Notes: generated by a model not told the origin, from the letters alone. A DNA stretch of 64,000 nucleotides from RYN-230 sp963760405 (GCA_963760405.1 CAVXCV010000001.1:62001-126000); one strand, 5' to 3'. Counted from the first letter of the stretch, positions 1-9,011 are shown. Program-made: numbers and translations.

Positions 1-433
1 GGTAGGGCACCGGCGCGGCCAGGGCGATCACGCTGGACGTGCGGACCACCCCGGGCACCCCGACGATCGCGTCGATGACCCGCTGCAGGTCGGCGTTGGT
101 CCGGCCGACCACCCGGCACAGCATGTCCCCCACCCCGGTGATCGTGTGCACCTCGAGCACCTCCGGGATCGCGGCCAGCCCGGCGGCGACCGGGTCGTGC
201 CCGCCCGCCTGGCTGATCTCCAGGGTGATGAACGCGGTCACCGCGTGGCCGAGCGCGTCCGGCGACACCTCGGGGCCATACCCGGTGATCACGCCACGGG
301 CGTGCAGCCGGTCGATCCGGGCCTGCACGGTACCGCGGGCCACGCCGAGGCGGCGGGAGGCCTCCAGCACACCGACCCGGGGCTCCGCCGCCAGCAGGCC
401 GATCAGCCGGGCGTCCAGCTCATCGATCACCAC
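1..433 (-). CDS. Lrp/AsnC-family transcriptional regulator (3' end cut by window)
   Basis: The minus strand encodes about 144 residues beginning VIDELDARLIGLL. An N-terminal winged HTH (residues 2-55, with the RRLGVARGTVQARIDRL recognition region) is followed by an AsnC/Lrp effector-binding domain (FITLEI ... EVHTITGVGDMLCRV). The C-terminus runs off the left edge. Start is a GTG at 431-433 or the adjacent GTG at 428-430; no strong ribosome binding site is visible. It is divergent from hppD, which suggests that it controls aromatic amino acid breakdown, as Lrp-type proteins often control the gene beside them. The target is inferred. Confidence 0.85.
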   Translation of the reverse strand, partial: MVIDELDARLIGLLAAEPRVGVLEASRRLGVARGTVQARIDRLHARGVITGYGPEVSPDALGHAVTAFITLEISQAGGHDPVAAGLAAIPEVLEVHTITGVGDMLCRVVGRTNADLQRVIDAIVGVPGVVRTSSVIALAAPVPY

Positions 434-581
434 GCCGCACCATCACCCATCACGGTGTACAGAACATCCGATGGTTTGCGTTGAGGATTATACAAATTGA
501 TCAGTGATTTAAGCAACTGTTGCGCATCTTGCGCTAGGGGTCGAAGCTACAGCTAAGCCGCCGAGCAGCAGGGAGCATCCG
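434..581. promoter_or_regulatory. Divergent regulatory region between Lrp-type gene and hppD
   Basis: This 148-bp gap is clearly richer in A+T (about 455-530) than its surroundings. It holds an 11-bp palindrome GCAACTGTTGC at 513-523, overlapped by a direct repeat TTGCGC-ATC-TTGCGC at 521-535. Such short symmetric sites near a divergent Lrp-type gene could be its operator. No -35/-10 pair can be assigned with confidence. The hppD ribosome binding site is GGGAG at 571-575. Confidence 0.45.
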
Positions 582-1694
582 ATGGGCACCAGCCAGCCAG
601 GAACCAGCGCCTTCCCGGTCACCGGCATGGACGCCGTCGTCTTCGCCGTGGGTAACGCCCGGCAGGCCGCGCACTACTACTCGACCGCGTTCGGCATGCG
701 CTGCGTCGCCTACCGCGGCCCGGAGAACGGCTCCCGGGACGAGGTCGCGTACGTGCTCGAATCGGGCCGGACGCGGTTCGTGCTGCGCGGGCCGGCCCGG
801 CCGGGCACCCCGCTGGGCGAGCATGTGGCCGCGCACGGCGACGGGGTGATCGACCTGGCCATCGGCGTGCACTCGGCCGAGGAGGCGTACGCCTACGCTA
901 CCGCCCACGGCGCCCGCGGCCTGGCCGAGCCGCACCTGCTCGAGGACGAGCAGGGCAAGGTGGTGCTGGCCACCATCGCGGCGTATGGGGACACCCGGCA
1001 CACGTTCGTCGAGCGGGCTGGCTACAGCGGCCCCTACCTGCCCGGATTTGTCCCGGCCGAGCCGATCGTGGCTCCGCCGGCCATGCCTTTCTTCAACGAC
1101 ATCGACCACTGCGTGGGCAATGTCGAACTGGGCCGGATGGATGAGTGGGTCAGCTTCTACCACCAGGTGATGGGCTTCACCAACATGAAGGAGTTCGTCG
1201 GCGACGACATCGCGACCGAGTACTCGGCGCTGATGAGCAAGGTCGTCGCGGACGGTTCGCGGACGGTCAAGTTCCCCATCAACGAGCCGGCCGCCGGCAA
1301 GAAGAAGTCCCAGATCGACGAGTACCTGGAGTTCTACGGCGGCCCGGGCGTGCAGCACATCGCGCTCGCCTGTGGCGACATCGTGGCCACGGTCCGCGCC
1401 ATGCTGGCGGCCGGGATCGAGTTCCTGGGCACCCCGGACAGCTACTACGACCGGCTCGGCGACTGGGCCGGCGAGACCCGGGTCGCCATCGGCACCCTGC
1501 GCGAGCTGGGCATCCTGGTGGACCGGGACGAGGACGGGTACCTGCTGCAGATCTTCACCAAGCCGGTGCAGGACCGGCCGACGGTGTTCTTCGAGCTGAT
1601 CGAGCGGCACGGCTCGGAAGGGTTCGGCAAGGGCAACTTCAAGGCGCTGTTCGAGGCGATCGAGCGGGAGCAGGCCCGGCGCGGGAACCTGTGA
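582..1694 (+). CDS. hppD: 4-hydroxyphenylpyruvate dioxygenase
   Basis: This non-heme iron enzyme converts 4-hydroxyphenylpyruvate to homogentisate in tyrosine catabolism. The 370-residue product has the normal length and two vicinal-oxygen-chelate domains. The three iron ligands are visible: His176 (FFNDIDHCVGN), His259 (GPGVQHIAL) and Glu338 (TVFFELIERHG). The C-terminal FGKGNFKALFEAIE signature is intact. The ATG at 582 has GGGAG seven bases upstream. The gene is convergent with ilvA and ends just before a block of palindromic 15-bp repeats. Confidence 0.96.
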   Translation: MGTSQPGTSAFPVTGMDAVVFAVGNARQAAHYYSTAFGMRCVAYRGPENGSRDEVAYVLESGRTRFVLRGPARPGTPLGEHVAAHGDGVIDLAIGVHSAEEAYAYATAHGARGLAEPHLLEDEQGKVVLATIAAYGDTRHTFVERAGYSGPYLPGFVPAEPIVAPPAMPFFNDIDHCVGNVELGRMDEWVSFYHQVMGFTNMKEFVGDDIATEYSALMSKVVADGSRTVKFPINEPAAGKKKSQIDEYLEFYGGPGVQHIALACGDIVATVRAMLAAGIEFLGTPDSYYDRLGDWAGETRVAIGTLRELGILVDRDEDGYLLQIFTKPVQDRPTVFFELIERHGSEGFGKGNFKALFEAIEREQARRGNL

Positions 1695-1701
1695 TTCCCG
1701 A

Positions 1702-1761
1702 ACCTGGCCAGCCCAGACCTGGCCAGCCCAGACCTGGCCAGCCCAGACCTGGCCAGTTCAG
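1702..1761. repeat. Four tandem 15-bp repeats containing a CTGGCCAG palindrome
   Basis: The unit ACCTGGCCAGCCCAG occurs at 1702-1716, 1717-1731 and 1732-1746, with a fourth copy carrying two changes at 1747-1761. Each unit contains the 8-bp palindrome CTGGCCAG, so the block can fold in several ways in either transcript. It fills the gap between the convergent hppD and ilvA genes, and its last copy covers the ilvA stop codon. A two-way terminator role is plausible but there is no T tract. Confidence 0.8.
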
Positions 1762-2975
1762 CGGAACAGCAGCGTGTAGCCGGCCTGGCGGAGTTCGCTG
1801 ATCACCTCGTCGCAGTGCCCCGGCCCGCGGGTCTCCACTTGGAGCAGCACCTCCACCTCGCCGACCCGCAGCCGCGGGGTGACCCGCTCGTGCACCACGT
1901 CCAGCACGTTGGCGCCGAGGCTGGCCACCTCGCGGAGCAGCGCGGCCAGCCCGCCGGGCCGGTCCGCGATCCGGCAGCGGAAGGTCAGGTACCGGCCGGC
2001 CGCGGCCAGGCCGTGCCGCAGCACCTTGGACAGCAGCAGCGGGTCGATGTTGCCGCCGGACAGCACGGCCACCACCGGGGGCTCGAACATGCCCGGGTAC
2101 TCCAGCAGGCCGGCCACCCCGGCCGCGCCAGCCGGCTCGACCACCTGCTTGGCCCGTTCCAGGCAGAGCAGCAGCGCCTGGGACAGGCTTTCCTCGGTCA
2201 CCGTCAGCACCCGGTTGCCGGACCTGGAGATGATCTCGAACGGGATCTCCCCCGGCTGGCAGACCGCGATGCCGTCGGCCATGGTGACGGACGGCTGGAC
2301 CCGGACCGGATGGCCCGCCGCGAGCGAGGCCGGGTACGGCGCGACCGCCTCGGCCTGCACCCCGACCACCGCGATGGCCGGGTCGGCGGCCTTGACCGCC
2401 ACGGTGATCCCGGCGGCCACCCCGCCGCCGCCGACCGGGACCACGATCGTCTTGACTTCCGGGCACTGCTCCAGTACTTCCAGGCCGAGGGTGCCCTGGC
2501 CGGCCACGATGTCCGGGTGGTCGAACGGGTGGATGAGCACCGCCCCGCGCTCGGCCGCGTACTCGGTGGCGTAGGCCACCGCGTCGTCGACGGTCTCCCC
2601 GTGGGTGATGATGTCGGCACCGTAGCCCTTGGTGGCCTCGATCTTGGGCAGTGGCGCGCCCTCCGGCATGACCACCGTGGCCTTGACCCCGAGCAGCGCG
2701 GCGGCGAAAGCCACGCCCTGGGCGTGGTTGCCGGCGCTGGCCGCCACGACTCCGCTGGCCCGCTCCGCCTCGGTCAGCCGGGAGATCCTCAGGTACCCGC
2801 CGCGGGCCTTGAACGAGCCGGTGCGCTGGAGGTTCTCGCACTTCAGGAACACCGGGCCGCCGAGCCGCTCGGACAGCACCCGGGAGTGCAGCATCGGGGT
2901 GGGCGGCAGGATCTCGCGGAGCACCTCGCGGGCGGCCTTGACGTCGTCCGCGCTGACCGGGGTGATCGTCGTCAT
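1758..2975 (-). CDS. ilvA: Threonine ammonia-lyase with ACT domain
   Basis: This PLP enzyme deaminates L-threonine to 2-oxobutanoate, the first step to isoleucine or of threonine catabolism. In the 405-residue product the PLP lysine is Lys56 in TGSFKARGGY. SAGNHAQG and VPVGGGGVAAG form the cofactor phosphate and substrate sites. A single ACT domain occupies about residues 325-405 (YLTFRCRIADRPGGLAALLREV). This size matches the shorter single-ACT form common in actinobacteria, rather than the long two-ACT E. coli IlvA. The ATG at 2975 was chosen because the fold begins there; the longer reading frame upstream overlaps the divergent AAA gene. A second, ACT-less homologue lies at 25330. Confidence 0.93.
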   Translation of the reverse strand: MTTITPVSADDVKAAREVLREILPPTPMLHSRVLSERLGGPVFLKCENLQRTGSFKARGGYLRISRLTEAERASGVVAASAGNHAQGVAFAAALLGVKATVVMPEGAPLPKIEATKGYGADIITHGETVDDAVAYATEYAAERGAVLIHPFDHPDIVAGQGTLGLEVLEQCPEVKTIVVPVGGGGVAAGITVAVKAADPAIAVVGVQAEAVAPYPASLAAGHPVRVQPSVTMADGIAVCQPGEIPFEIISRSGNRVLTVTEESLSQALLLCLERAKQVVEPAGAAGVAGLLEYPGMFEPPVVAVLSGGNIDPLLLSKVLRHGLAAAGRYLTFRCRIADRPGGLAALLREVASLGANVLDVVHERVTPRLRVGEVEVLLQVETRGPGHCDEVISELRQAGYTLLFR

Positions 2976-3081
2976 TCCTGCAGTCTCGCACTCACGGCGG
3001 CCCGGCGGGCAGCTGGCCTGACCCCGGCCCAGCCGGGCCGGGGTCAGGATGCGAGCACGGCCGGCATGGACATAGTGTCGA

Positions 3082-4533
3082 ATGGTGCAGCCACCCAACC
3101 AGACCCACCCAGCAGAAGGCCCGGCACCCCGGCCCAGCATCGCCACCGTGGGCGAGCTGCGCGCCAGCGGGCACGAGTACGAGACCGTCAAAGAGGAGCT
3201 CCGCCGGAACCTGCTCACCCGGATGCGCGCGGGCGACGAGCGGTTCCCCGGGATCGTCGGGTTCGACGCGACCGTGCTACCGCACGTGGAGCGGGCCCTC
3301 CTCGCCGGACACGACACGATCCTGCTCGGCGAGCGGGGGCAGGGCAAAACCCGGCTGATCCGGACGCTGCCCGTGCTGCTCGACGAGTGGACCCCCACCG
3401 TGGCGGGCTGTGAGATCAACGACCACCCGTATCAGCCGGCCTGCGCCCGGTGCCAGCGGCTCGCCACCGAACAGGGCGACGACCTCCCGGTCACCTGGCG
3501 GCACCGGAGCGAGCGGTACGGGGAGAAGCTGGCCACCCCGGACACCAGCGTCGGCGACCTGATCGGCGACATCGACCCGGTGAAGGTGGCCGAGGGCCGC
3601 ACCCTGGGCGACCCGGAAACGATCCACTACGGGCTGGTGCCCCGGACCAACCGGGGCATCTTCTGCCTGAACGAGCTCCCAGACCTGGCCGAGCGGATCC
3701 AGGTCTCGCTGCTCAACGTGCTCGAGGAACGGGACATCGGGGTGCGCGGCTACTCGCTGCGGCTGCCGCTGGACCTGGTCCTGGTGGCCAGCGCCAACCC
3801 GGAGGACTACACCAACCGCGGGCGGATCATCACCCCGCTGAAGGACCGGTTCGGCGCGGAGATCCGCACCCACTACCCGATGACCCTGGATGACGAGCTC
3901 GCGCTGACCCAGCAGGAGGCGCTGACCGCGTGGGACGGCAGCGACCCGGGCGCGGTGCTGCCCGAGCACCTGGTGGAGGTCATCGCCCGGTTCACCCGGC
4001 TGGTCCGGGCCTCGCCCGCGGTGGACTCCCGGTCCGGGGTGTCCGCCCGGTTCGCCATCGCGGCCGCTGAGTCGGTCGCGGCCTCGGCGGTCCGCCGCGC
4101 CGCGCTCACCGGGGAGGCGCAGCCGGTGGCCCGGATCTGCGACCTGCCGCCCATCGTGGGCAGCCTGCGCGGCAAGGTGGAGTTCGAGGTCAGTGAGGAA
4201 GGCCGGGAAACCGAGGTGCTGGAGCACCTGCTGCGGCGGGCCATCGCGGACACCTTCCGGGCCCGGCTGGGCAGCGCTGACCTGGGCGGCCTGCTGGCCA
4301 CGTTCGAGAACGGCGGGTCGGTGGAAACCGGCGAGCTGATCCCGGCGGACGCGCTGCTGAACCGGATCGGCGAGGTGCCCGGGCTGGCGAAGATCATGGA
4401 ACGGCTGGGCATGGACGGCGGCGAGTCCTTCGGCGAGGCCGCCGCGGCACTGGAGTTCGCCATGGAAGGGCTCTACCTGATGCGCCGGCTGTCCAAGGAC
4501 GTCATCGACGGCAGTGCTGTCTACCGGACATAA
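3082..4533 (+). CDS. MoxR/ChlI-like AAA+ ATPase
   Basis: The 483-residue product is an AAA+ ATPase of the magnesium-chelatase ChlI/MoxR group. Walker A is GERGQGKT at residues 83-90. Walker B-like FCLNELPDL and sensor 1 VLVASANPEDYTN follow, with an arginine-finger region GRIITPLKDRFGAEIRTHYP. The next gene encodes a VWA-domain protein. Such AAA/VWA pairs work together as chelatases or as chaperones that insert metals or remodel complexes. The substrate here cannot be told from sequence. It is divergent from ilvA with a 106-bp gap. Confidence 0.9.
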   Translation: MVQPPNQTHPAEGPAPRPSIATVGELRASGHEYETVKEELRRNLLTRMRAGDERFPGIVGFDATVLPHVERALLAGHDTILLGERGQGKTRLIRTLPVLLDEWTPTVAGCEINDHPYQPACARCQRLATEQGDDLPVTWRHRSERYGEKLATPDTSVGDLIGDIDPVKVAEGRTLGDPETIHYGLVPRTNRGIFCLNELPDLAERIQVSLLNVLEERDIGVRGYSLRLPLDLVLVASANPEDYTNRGRIITPLKDRFGAEIRTHYPMTLDDELALTQQEALTAWDGSDPGAVLPEHLVEVIARFTRLVRASPAVDSRSGVSARFAIAAAESVAASAVRRAALTGEAQPVARICDLPPIVGSLRGKVEFEVSEEGRETEVLEHLLRRAIADTFRARLGSADLGGLLATFENGGSVETGELIPADALLNRIGEVPGLAKIMERLGMDGGESFGEAAAALEFAMEGLYLMRRLSKDVIDGSAVYRT

Positions 4534-4585
4534 GACGGCAGCGCCGTCTACCGCACGGAACGCAGTGCGGTCTACCGCAGGTAAG
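4507..4585 (+). repeat. Three imperfect about 25-bp repeats across the stop codon, each with a dyad
   Basis: Units at 4507-4533, 4534-4561 and 4562-4585 share the core GGCAG-N-GC-N-GTCTACCG. The first encodes the last residues and the TAA stop of the AAA ATPase gene. The second contains the hairpin GACGGC-AGC-GCCGTC. The array ends about 15 bases before the GTG of the VWA gene, so it could affect coupling between the two genes. Confidence 0.7.
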
Positions 4586-4600
4586 GGGTGAGCGGCAGCC

Positions 4601-6600
4601 GTGGCAGGTTACCGGTACGGCGAGTACGCAGGCGGCCCGGATCCCCTGGCGCCGCCGTTCGACGCCCGTGGCGCCCTGGATGAGCTGGGCGACGCGGTGC
4701 TGGACGGCACCGACCCCTCCACCGCCCTGCGCGACCTGCTGCGCCGGGGCCTGGCGGGCCGGCGTGGCCTGGATGACTTGCTGCGCCAGGTGCGCGAGCG
4801 GCAGCAGGAGATCCGCAGCCGCGGCCGCCTGGACGGCATCCTGGAGCAGGCCCGCGCGCTGCTCGACACCGCGGTCGGGCAGGAGCGCGCGGAGCTGTTC
4901 CCTGATCCGGGCGACGAAGCCCGGTTGCGGGAGAGTGAGCTGGACTCGCTGCCCGCCGACACCGCCCAGGCGATCCGGCGGCTGGCTGACTACGACTGGC
5001 GCAGCCAGGCCGCGCGGGAGACCTTCGAGCGGCTCAAGGACCTGCTCCGCAGTGAAGTGCTGGACAGCCAGTTCCGGGGCATGAAGGAGGTCCTGCAGCA
5101 GCCGGACCCCGAGGCCATGCAGCGGGTGAAGGACATGCTCGCCGACCTGAACAGGATGCTCGAGGCGGACGCCCGGGGCGAGCACACCCAGGCGGACTTC
5201 GAGCAGTTCATGGAGCAGTACGGGGAGATGTTCCCGGAGAACCCACAGAACCTCGAGGAACTCGTGGACTCCCTGGTCCGCCGGGCCACCGCGGCGCAGC
5301 GGCTGCTCGGCTCGCTCACCGACGGGCAGCGGGACGAGCTGGCCGCGCTGATGGAGCAGACCCTGCAGGACGCGGGGCTGGCCGCGGAGATGGCCCGGCT
5401 GTCCGACGCGCTGCGCGCCCGCCGCCCCGACATGGACATGGCCACCTGGTCCGGCGACCCGATGACCGGGGACGAGCCGCTCGGGCTGAGCGATGCCACC
5501 AGCGCGCTCGCTGACCTGGCCGACCTCGCCGACCTGGAGGCGGAGCTGCGCCAGGACTATCCCGGGGCGCGGCTGGACGACGTCGACGAGGCGGCGATCC
5601 GGCGCGCGCTCGGCCGCCAGGCCGTGGACGACATGGACGCCCTGCGGCAGACCGAGCGGGAACTGGAGCGCCAGGGCTACCTGCAGCGCAACGCCGGGCA
5701 GCTGGAGCTGACCCCGAAGGCGGTACGCCGGCTCGGCGAGACGGCGCTGCGCCGGGTCTTCGCCGAGCTGCCCGAGGGCGGTCACGGCGACCACGAGCAG
5801 CGGGACGCCGGGCAGGCCGGTGAGTACACCGGCGCGACCCGGCGCTGGGAGTTCGGCGACGAGCAGGCCATCGACGCGCCGTCCACGGTCCGCAACGCCC
5901 TGCTGCGCGATGCGGGCACGTTCCGTCCCGCACCCGGGCAGGATCCTGATCACTGGGAAGGTGACCCGCCCCGGGTGCGGCTGCGGGCCGAGGACTTCGA
6001 GGTCGGCGAGACCGAGCGGCGTGCCTCGGCCGCGGTGTGCCTGCTGGTCGACCTGTCCTACTCGATGGCACTGCGCGGCACCTGGGGGGCGGCCAAGCAG
6101 ACGGCGCTGGCGCTGCATGCGCTGGTGCGCAGCCGGTTCCCGCAGGACGCCATCCAGGTCATCGGCTTCTCCAACTACGCCAGGGAACTGCGCGAGACCG
6201 ACCTGGCCGGCCTGGGCTGGGACATGGTCCAGGGCACCAACCTGCACCACGCCCTGGTACTGGCCGGCCGCTACCTGGACCGCCGCCCCGAGCACGATCC
6301 GGTGGTGCTGATCGTCACCGATGGCGAGCCCACCGCGCACCTGCGCCGGGACGGGCGGTCGGTGTTCGACTGGCCGCCGGCCCGGAGACGATCCAGCTGA
6401 CCCTGGCCGAAGTGGACAAGATGACCAGGCGGCACGCGTCCCTCAACGTGTTCATGCTGGCCGAGGACGAGCGGCTGACTGACTTCGTCAACGAGGTGGC
6501 CCGGCGGAACGGCGGCCGGGTGCTCCGCGCGGTGCCGGAGCGGCTCGGCGAGTTCGTGGTCCGTGACTTCCTGCGCACCCGCCGGGAATCCCGCCGGTAG
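4601..6600 (+). CDS. VWA-domain protein, partner of the AAA ATPase (one-base frameshift)
   Basis: The gene starts at GTG 4601 and reads to about 6380. It then continues one frame earlier to the stop at 6598-6600, for about 666 residues in total. The long N-terminal part is helical and charged. The C-terminal VWA domain has the metal-site motif DLSYSM (about residues 484-489) and the TDGEPTAH strand, then (after the shift) PETIQLTLAEVDKM and FVVRDFLRTRR. Without correction the protein ends at 6400 in a nonsense tail PARRRSS. Adding one C to the CCC at 6377-6379 restores the expected PPAPETIQ. It pairs with the upstream ATPase. A sequencing indel is more likely than real decay. Confidence 0.85.
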
Positions 6601-6632
6601 GGCCGCCCGCACCCGCTGGCGAACGCGGCCGG

Positions 6633-6663
6633 CCGGCCCTCCCGCACCCGCCGGGAGAGCCGG
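6633..6663 (+). terminator. Stem-loop terminator after the VWA gene
   Basis: A 12-bp stem with one mismatch is formed by 6633-6644 (CCGGCCCTCCCG) and 6652-6663 (CGGGAGAGCCGG), with a 7-base loop. It lies 33 bases after the VWA stop and is followed by a loosely T-rich stretch (TTTGCTTTGCGGCTTTT). Confidence 0.6.
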
Positions 6664-6797
6664 CGATACCTTTGCTTTGCGGCTTTTGCGAGCCTGTCGC
6701 AGTCCCGGCACCCGCGTAGTAGCGTTCGGCAGTCAGAGCATGAGCGGGCCGATGAGCGACAGCTGGAGAAAGGCCCGTAAGTCTCGAGGAGGATCAC

Positions 6798-7076
6798 GTG
6801 AGTTCTGTTACTGAATCAGGTGCGCGCTCTTCATCAGGCAAGCGCATCGGCGCCCTGATTCTTGGCATCATCGGCATTGTCGCGATCATCGTCGCGATCA
6901 TCTACCTGACCACGGCCGCTGGCTCGCTGCCCAGCTTCATCCCCGGTCACATCCACGGGTCTACCGGGCACCACCCGCTGCGGGCCGGCGTCGCTGCCGT
7001 GGTGGGCGTCATCCTGCTGGTCGCGGCCTGGTGGGTCGGCTTCGGCGCCAAGCCCAAGTCCGGCTCGTCCAGCTGA
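6798..7076 (+). CDS. Small two-helix membrane protein, unknown function
   Basis: The product has 92 residues. After a Ser-rich, basic N-terminus come a transmembrane helix (about 17-41, IGALILGIIGIVAIIVAIIYL), a short His/Gly-rich outside loop (SFIPGHIHGSTGHHPLR), and a second helix (about 63-82). The tail ends KPKSGSSS. The start is GTG 6798 with AGGAGG at 6787-6792, an excellent ribosome binding site. Small proteins of this build are common in actinomycetes. The family was not identified. Confidence 0.75.
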   Translation: MSSVTESGARSSSGKRIGALILGIIGIVAIIVAIIYLTTAAGSLPSFIPGHIHGSTGHHPLRAGVAAVVGVILLVAAWWVGFGAKPKSGSSS

Positions 7077-7114
7077 CTCAAGCCTCATCACGTCCGGGTC
7101 GTCCCGGCCCCGCC

Positions 7115-7143
7115 CGCCCAGGCCAGCTCATTTGGCCTGGGCG
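7115..7143 (+). terminator. Strong stem-loop after the small membrane protein gene
   Basis: An 11-bp perfect stem, CGCCCAGGCCA-type arm at 7115-7125 with TGGCCTGGGCG at 7133-7143, encloses a 7-base loop GCTCATT. It starts about 39 bases after the stop at 7076. No clear U run follows, as is usual in high-GC actinobacteria. Confidence 0.6.
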
Positions 7144-7194
7144 GTTCTCGTCCGGCCGGACCGCAGGCAGCTGCCAGCCCCCTAAGATCGGCAC

Positions 7195-7812
7195 ATGTCC
7201 TTCACCGACCAGCTGATGGTCTGGTTCCATATCGCCTTCGTCATTTTCACCATCGGCCCGGTCACCATTGCGACCATGTCCACGCCCCGGTACATCCGCC
7301 GGCTCAACCTGCCCGTACTGCGTTACCTGGCCCGGATGACGAGGATTTTCGGGGCGGCATCGCTGGGCGTGCTGCTGTTCGGGATCATCGCCGGGCAGGC
7401 GCTGCACGACATGAGCAAAGTCTGGGTGACCGTATCCATGACACTGTTCGTGGTCGCCCTCGTCCTGCTGGTGCTGATCATGCGTGATCAGCGCCGCGCG
7501 ATCGCCGCCCTGGATGGCGCCGCCCTGGACAGCACGGCTGTGGCCGGGCCGGCCGGCACCGCGGTGATCCCGGCCGCGGAGCCAGCCGCTGGCCCGGAGT
7601 CCCCGGCCGGCCCGGCCGAGGCGGCCGCCCCGGCAGCTCCAGCGGCCGCCCCGGCGGCCACCGCGGCTCCGGCTGCCGCGGCTCCGGCTCCGGCTGCCGC
7701 CGCGGCAGCGCGCCATCTGGCCAACGTGGAACGCGGCCGGATCGCGTCCATGGCCGGAGTGGTCAGCCTGATCTGGCTGGTCATCCTGGTGCTCATGGTG
7801 TGGCAGCCGTGA
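7195..7812 (+). CDS. DUF2269-like integral membrane protein with Ala/Pro linker
   Basis: The 205-residue product has hydrophobic helices at about 8-27, 50-67 and 76-98. A long, low-complexity Ala/Pro/Gly linker (about 115-175) follows, then a last helix (about 184-203, ASMAGVVSLIWLVILVLMVW). The N-terminal part (LMVWFHIAFVIFTIGP) resembles DUF2269 membrane proteins. Function is unknown. The ATG at 7195 has only a weak purine-rich stretch upstream. Confidence 0.65.
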   Translation: MSFTDQLMVWFHIAFVIFTIGPVTIATMSTPRYIRRLNLPVLRYLARMTRIFGAASLGVLLFGIIAGQALHDMSKVWVTVSMTLFVVALVLLVLIMRDQRRAIAALDGAALDSTAVAGPAGTAVIPAAEPAAGPESPAGPAEAAAPAAPAAAPAATAAPAAAAPAPAAAAAARHLANVERGRIASMAGVVSLIWLVILVLMVWQP

Positions 7813-7837
7813 CCTGGCCCCGGTTCTCGCGGCCAGG
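7813..7837. terminator. Stem-loop between convergent genes
   Basis: CCTGGCC at 7813-7819 pairs with GGCCAGG at 7831-7837 around an 11-base loop. It directly follows the DUF2269-like stop and precedes the metB stop on the other strand, so it may serve both. Confidence 0.4.
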
Positions 7838-7859
7838 ACGGGCGGCGCGGCGCCCCGGA

Positions 7860-9011
7860 TCAGCCGGCTAGCGCCTGGCGGAGGTCCTCCAGCAGGTCAG
7901 CGCAGGTCTCGATGCCCACCGACAGCCGGACCAGGTCGCCGGGCACCTCCAGCGCCGAGCCCGCCACCGAGGCGTGCGTCATCGTGGCGGGGTGCTCGAT
8001 CAGCGACTCCACCCCGCCGAGTGACTCGCCCAGGGTGAACAGCCGGGTCCGGCCGCACACCGCTACGGCGGCGGCCTCGCCGCCGCGGACCCGGAACGAC
8101 ACCATCCCGCCGAAGCCGCGCATCTGCTTGGCGGCGGTCTCGTGACCGGGGTGCGCGGCCAGCCCCGGGTAGCGCACCTCTGCCACTTCCGGGTGCGCGG
8201 TGAGCATGTCCGCGACCCGCGCGGCGTTGGCGCAGTGCCGGTCCATCCGGGCCGCCAGCGTCTTGATCCCGCGCAGCGTGAGCCACGCGTCGAACGGCCC
8301 GGCCACCGCGCCGGTCGCGTTCTGCAGGTAGTGCAGCCGGTCCGCGAGCGCGTCATCGGCCAGCACCAGCGCCCCGCCGACCACGTCCGAATGCCCGCCG
8401 AGGTACTTCGTGGTGGAGTGGACGACCACGTCGGCACCCAGCGCCAGTGGCTGCTGCAGGTACGGGGAGGCAAAGGTGTTGTCCACGATCAGCAACGCGC
8501 CCCCCTCCCGGGCCACCGCCGCCAGCCCGGCAATGTCTGCGATGGACAGCAACGGGTTGGTGGGTGTCTCCGCCCATAGCACCCGCGCCGGGCGCTCGGC
8601 GAGCGCGGCCCGGACCGCCGCCAGGTCGGTGATCGGCACCGCGCGGTGGGTGATCCCCCAGTCCGCCAGCACCCCGGCGAACAGCCGGTAGGTACCGCCG
8701 TACGCGTCATCGGGGATGATCACGTGATCGCCGGGCGAGCACACGGCCCGCAGCAGGCAGTCCTCCGCGGCCATGCCGGAGGCGAAGGCCAGCCCGTGGC
8801 CGCCGCCCTCCAGGGCGGCCAGGCACTCTTCCAGCGCGCTCCGGGTCGGGTTGGCGGTCCGCGAGTACTCATAGCCGCCGCGCAGCCCGCCGACCCCGTC
8901 CTGCTTATAGGTGGACACCTGGTAGATCGGCGGCACCACCGCCCCGGTACCCGGATCGGCCGGCTGGCCCGCGTGAATGGCCAGCGTCTCGAACCCGTCC
9001 GGCCCGGTCAC
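7860..9011 (-). CDS. metB: Cystathionine gamma-synthase/lyase
   Basis: This Cys/Met-metabolism PLP enzyme is 383 residues long. The PLP lysine is Lys202 in VVHSTTKYLGGHSD. Other conserved sites are YEYSRTANPTR (active-site Tyr/Arg), ASGMAA and LIVDNTFASPY. It may form cystathionine from an O-acyl homoserine or cleave it; with a cystathionine beta-synthase directly upstream, a gamma-lyase role in reverse transsulfuration is equally likely. The GTG start at 9011 overlaps the cbs stop by 4 bp (GTGA), so translation is coupled. Confidence 0.92.
   Translation of the reverse strand: MTGPDGFETLAIHAGQPADPGTGAVVPPIYQVSTYKQDGVGGLRGGYEYSRTANPTRSALEECLAALEGGGHGLAFASGMAAEDCLLRAVCSPGDHVIIPDDAYGGTYRLFAGVLADWGITHRAVPITDLAAVRAALAERPARVLWAETPTNPLLSIADIAGLAAVAREGGALLIVDNTFASPYLQQPLALGADVVVHSTTKYLGGHSDVVGGALVLADDALADRLHYLQNATGAVAGPFDAWLTLRGIKTLAARMDRHCANAARVADMLTAHPEVAEVRYPGLAAHPGHETAAKQMRGFGGMVSFRVRGGEAAAVAVCGRTRLFTLGESLGGVESLIEHPATMTHASVAGSALEVPGDLVRLSVGIETCADLLEDLRQALAG

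Noticed and set aside
4502..6340. Minus-strand frame of 612 residues opposite the VWA gene
   Set aside because: Shadow frame with Gly/Arg/Pro bias and no protein motifs.
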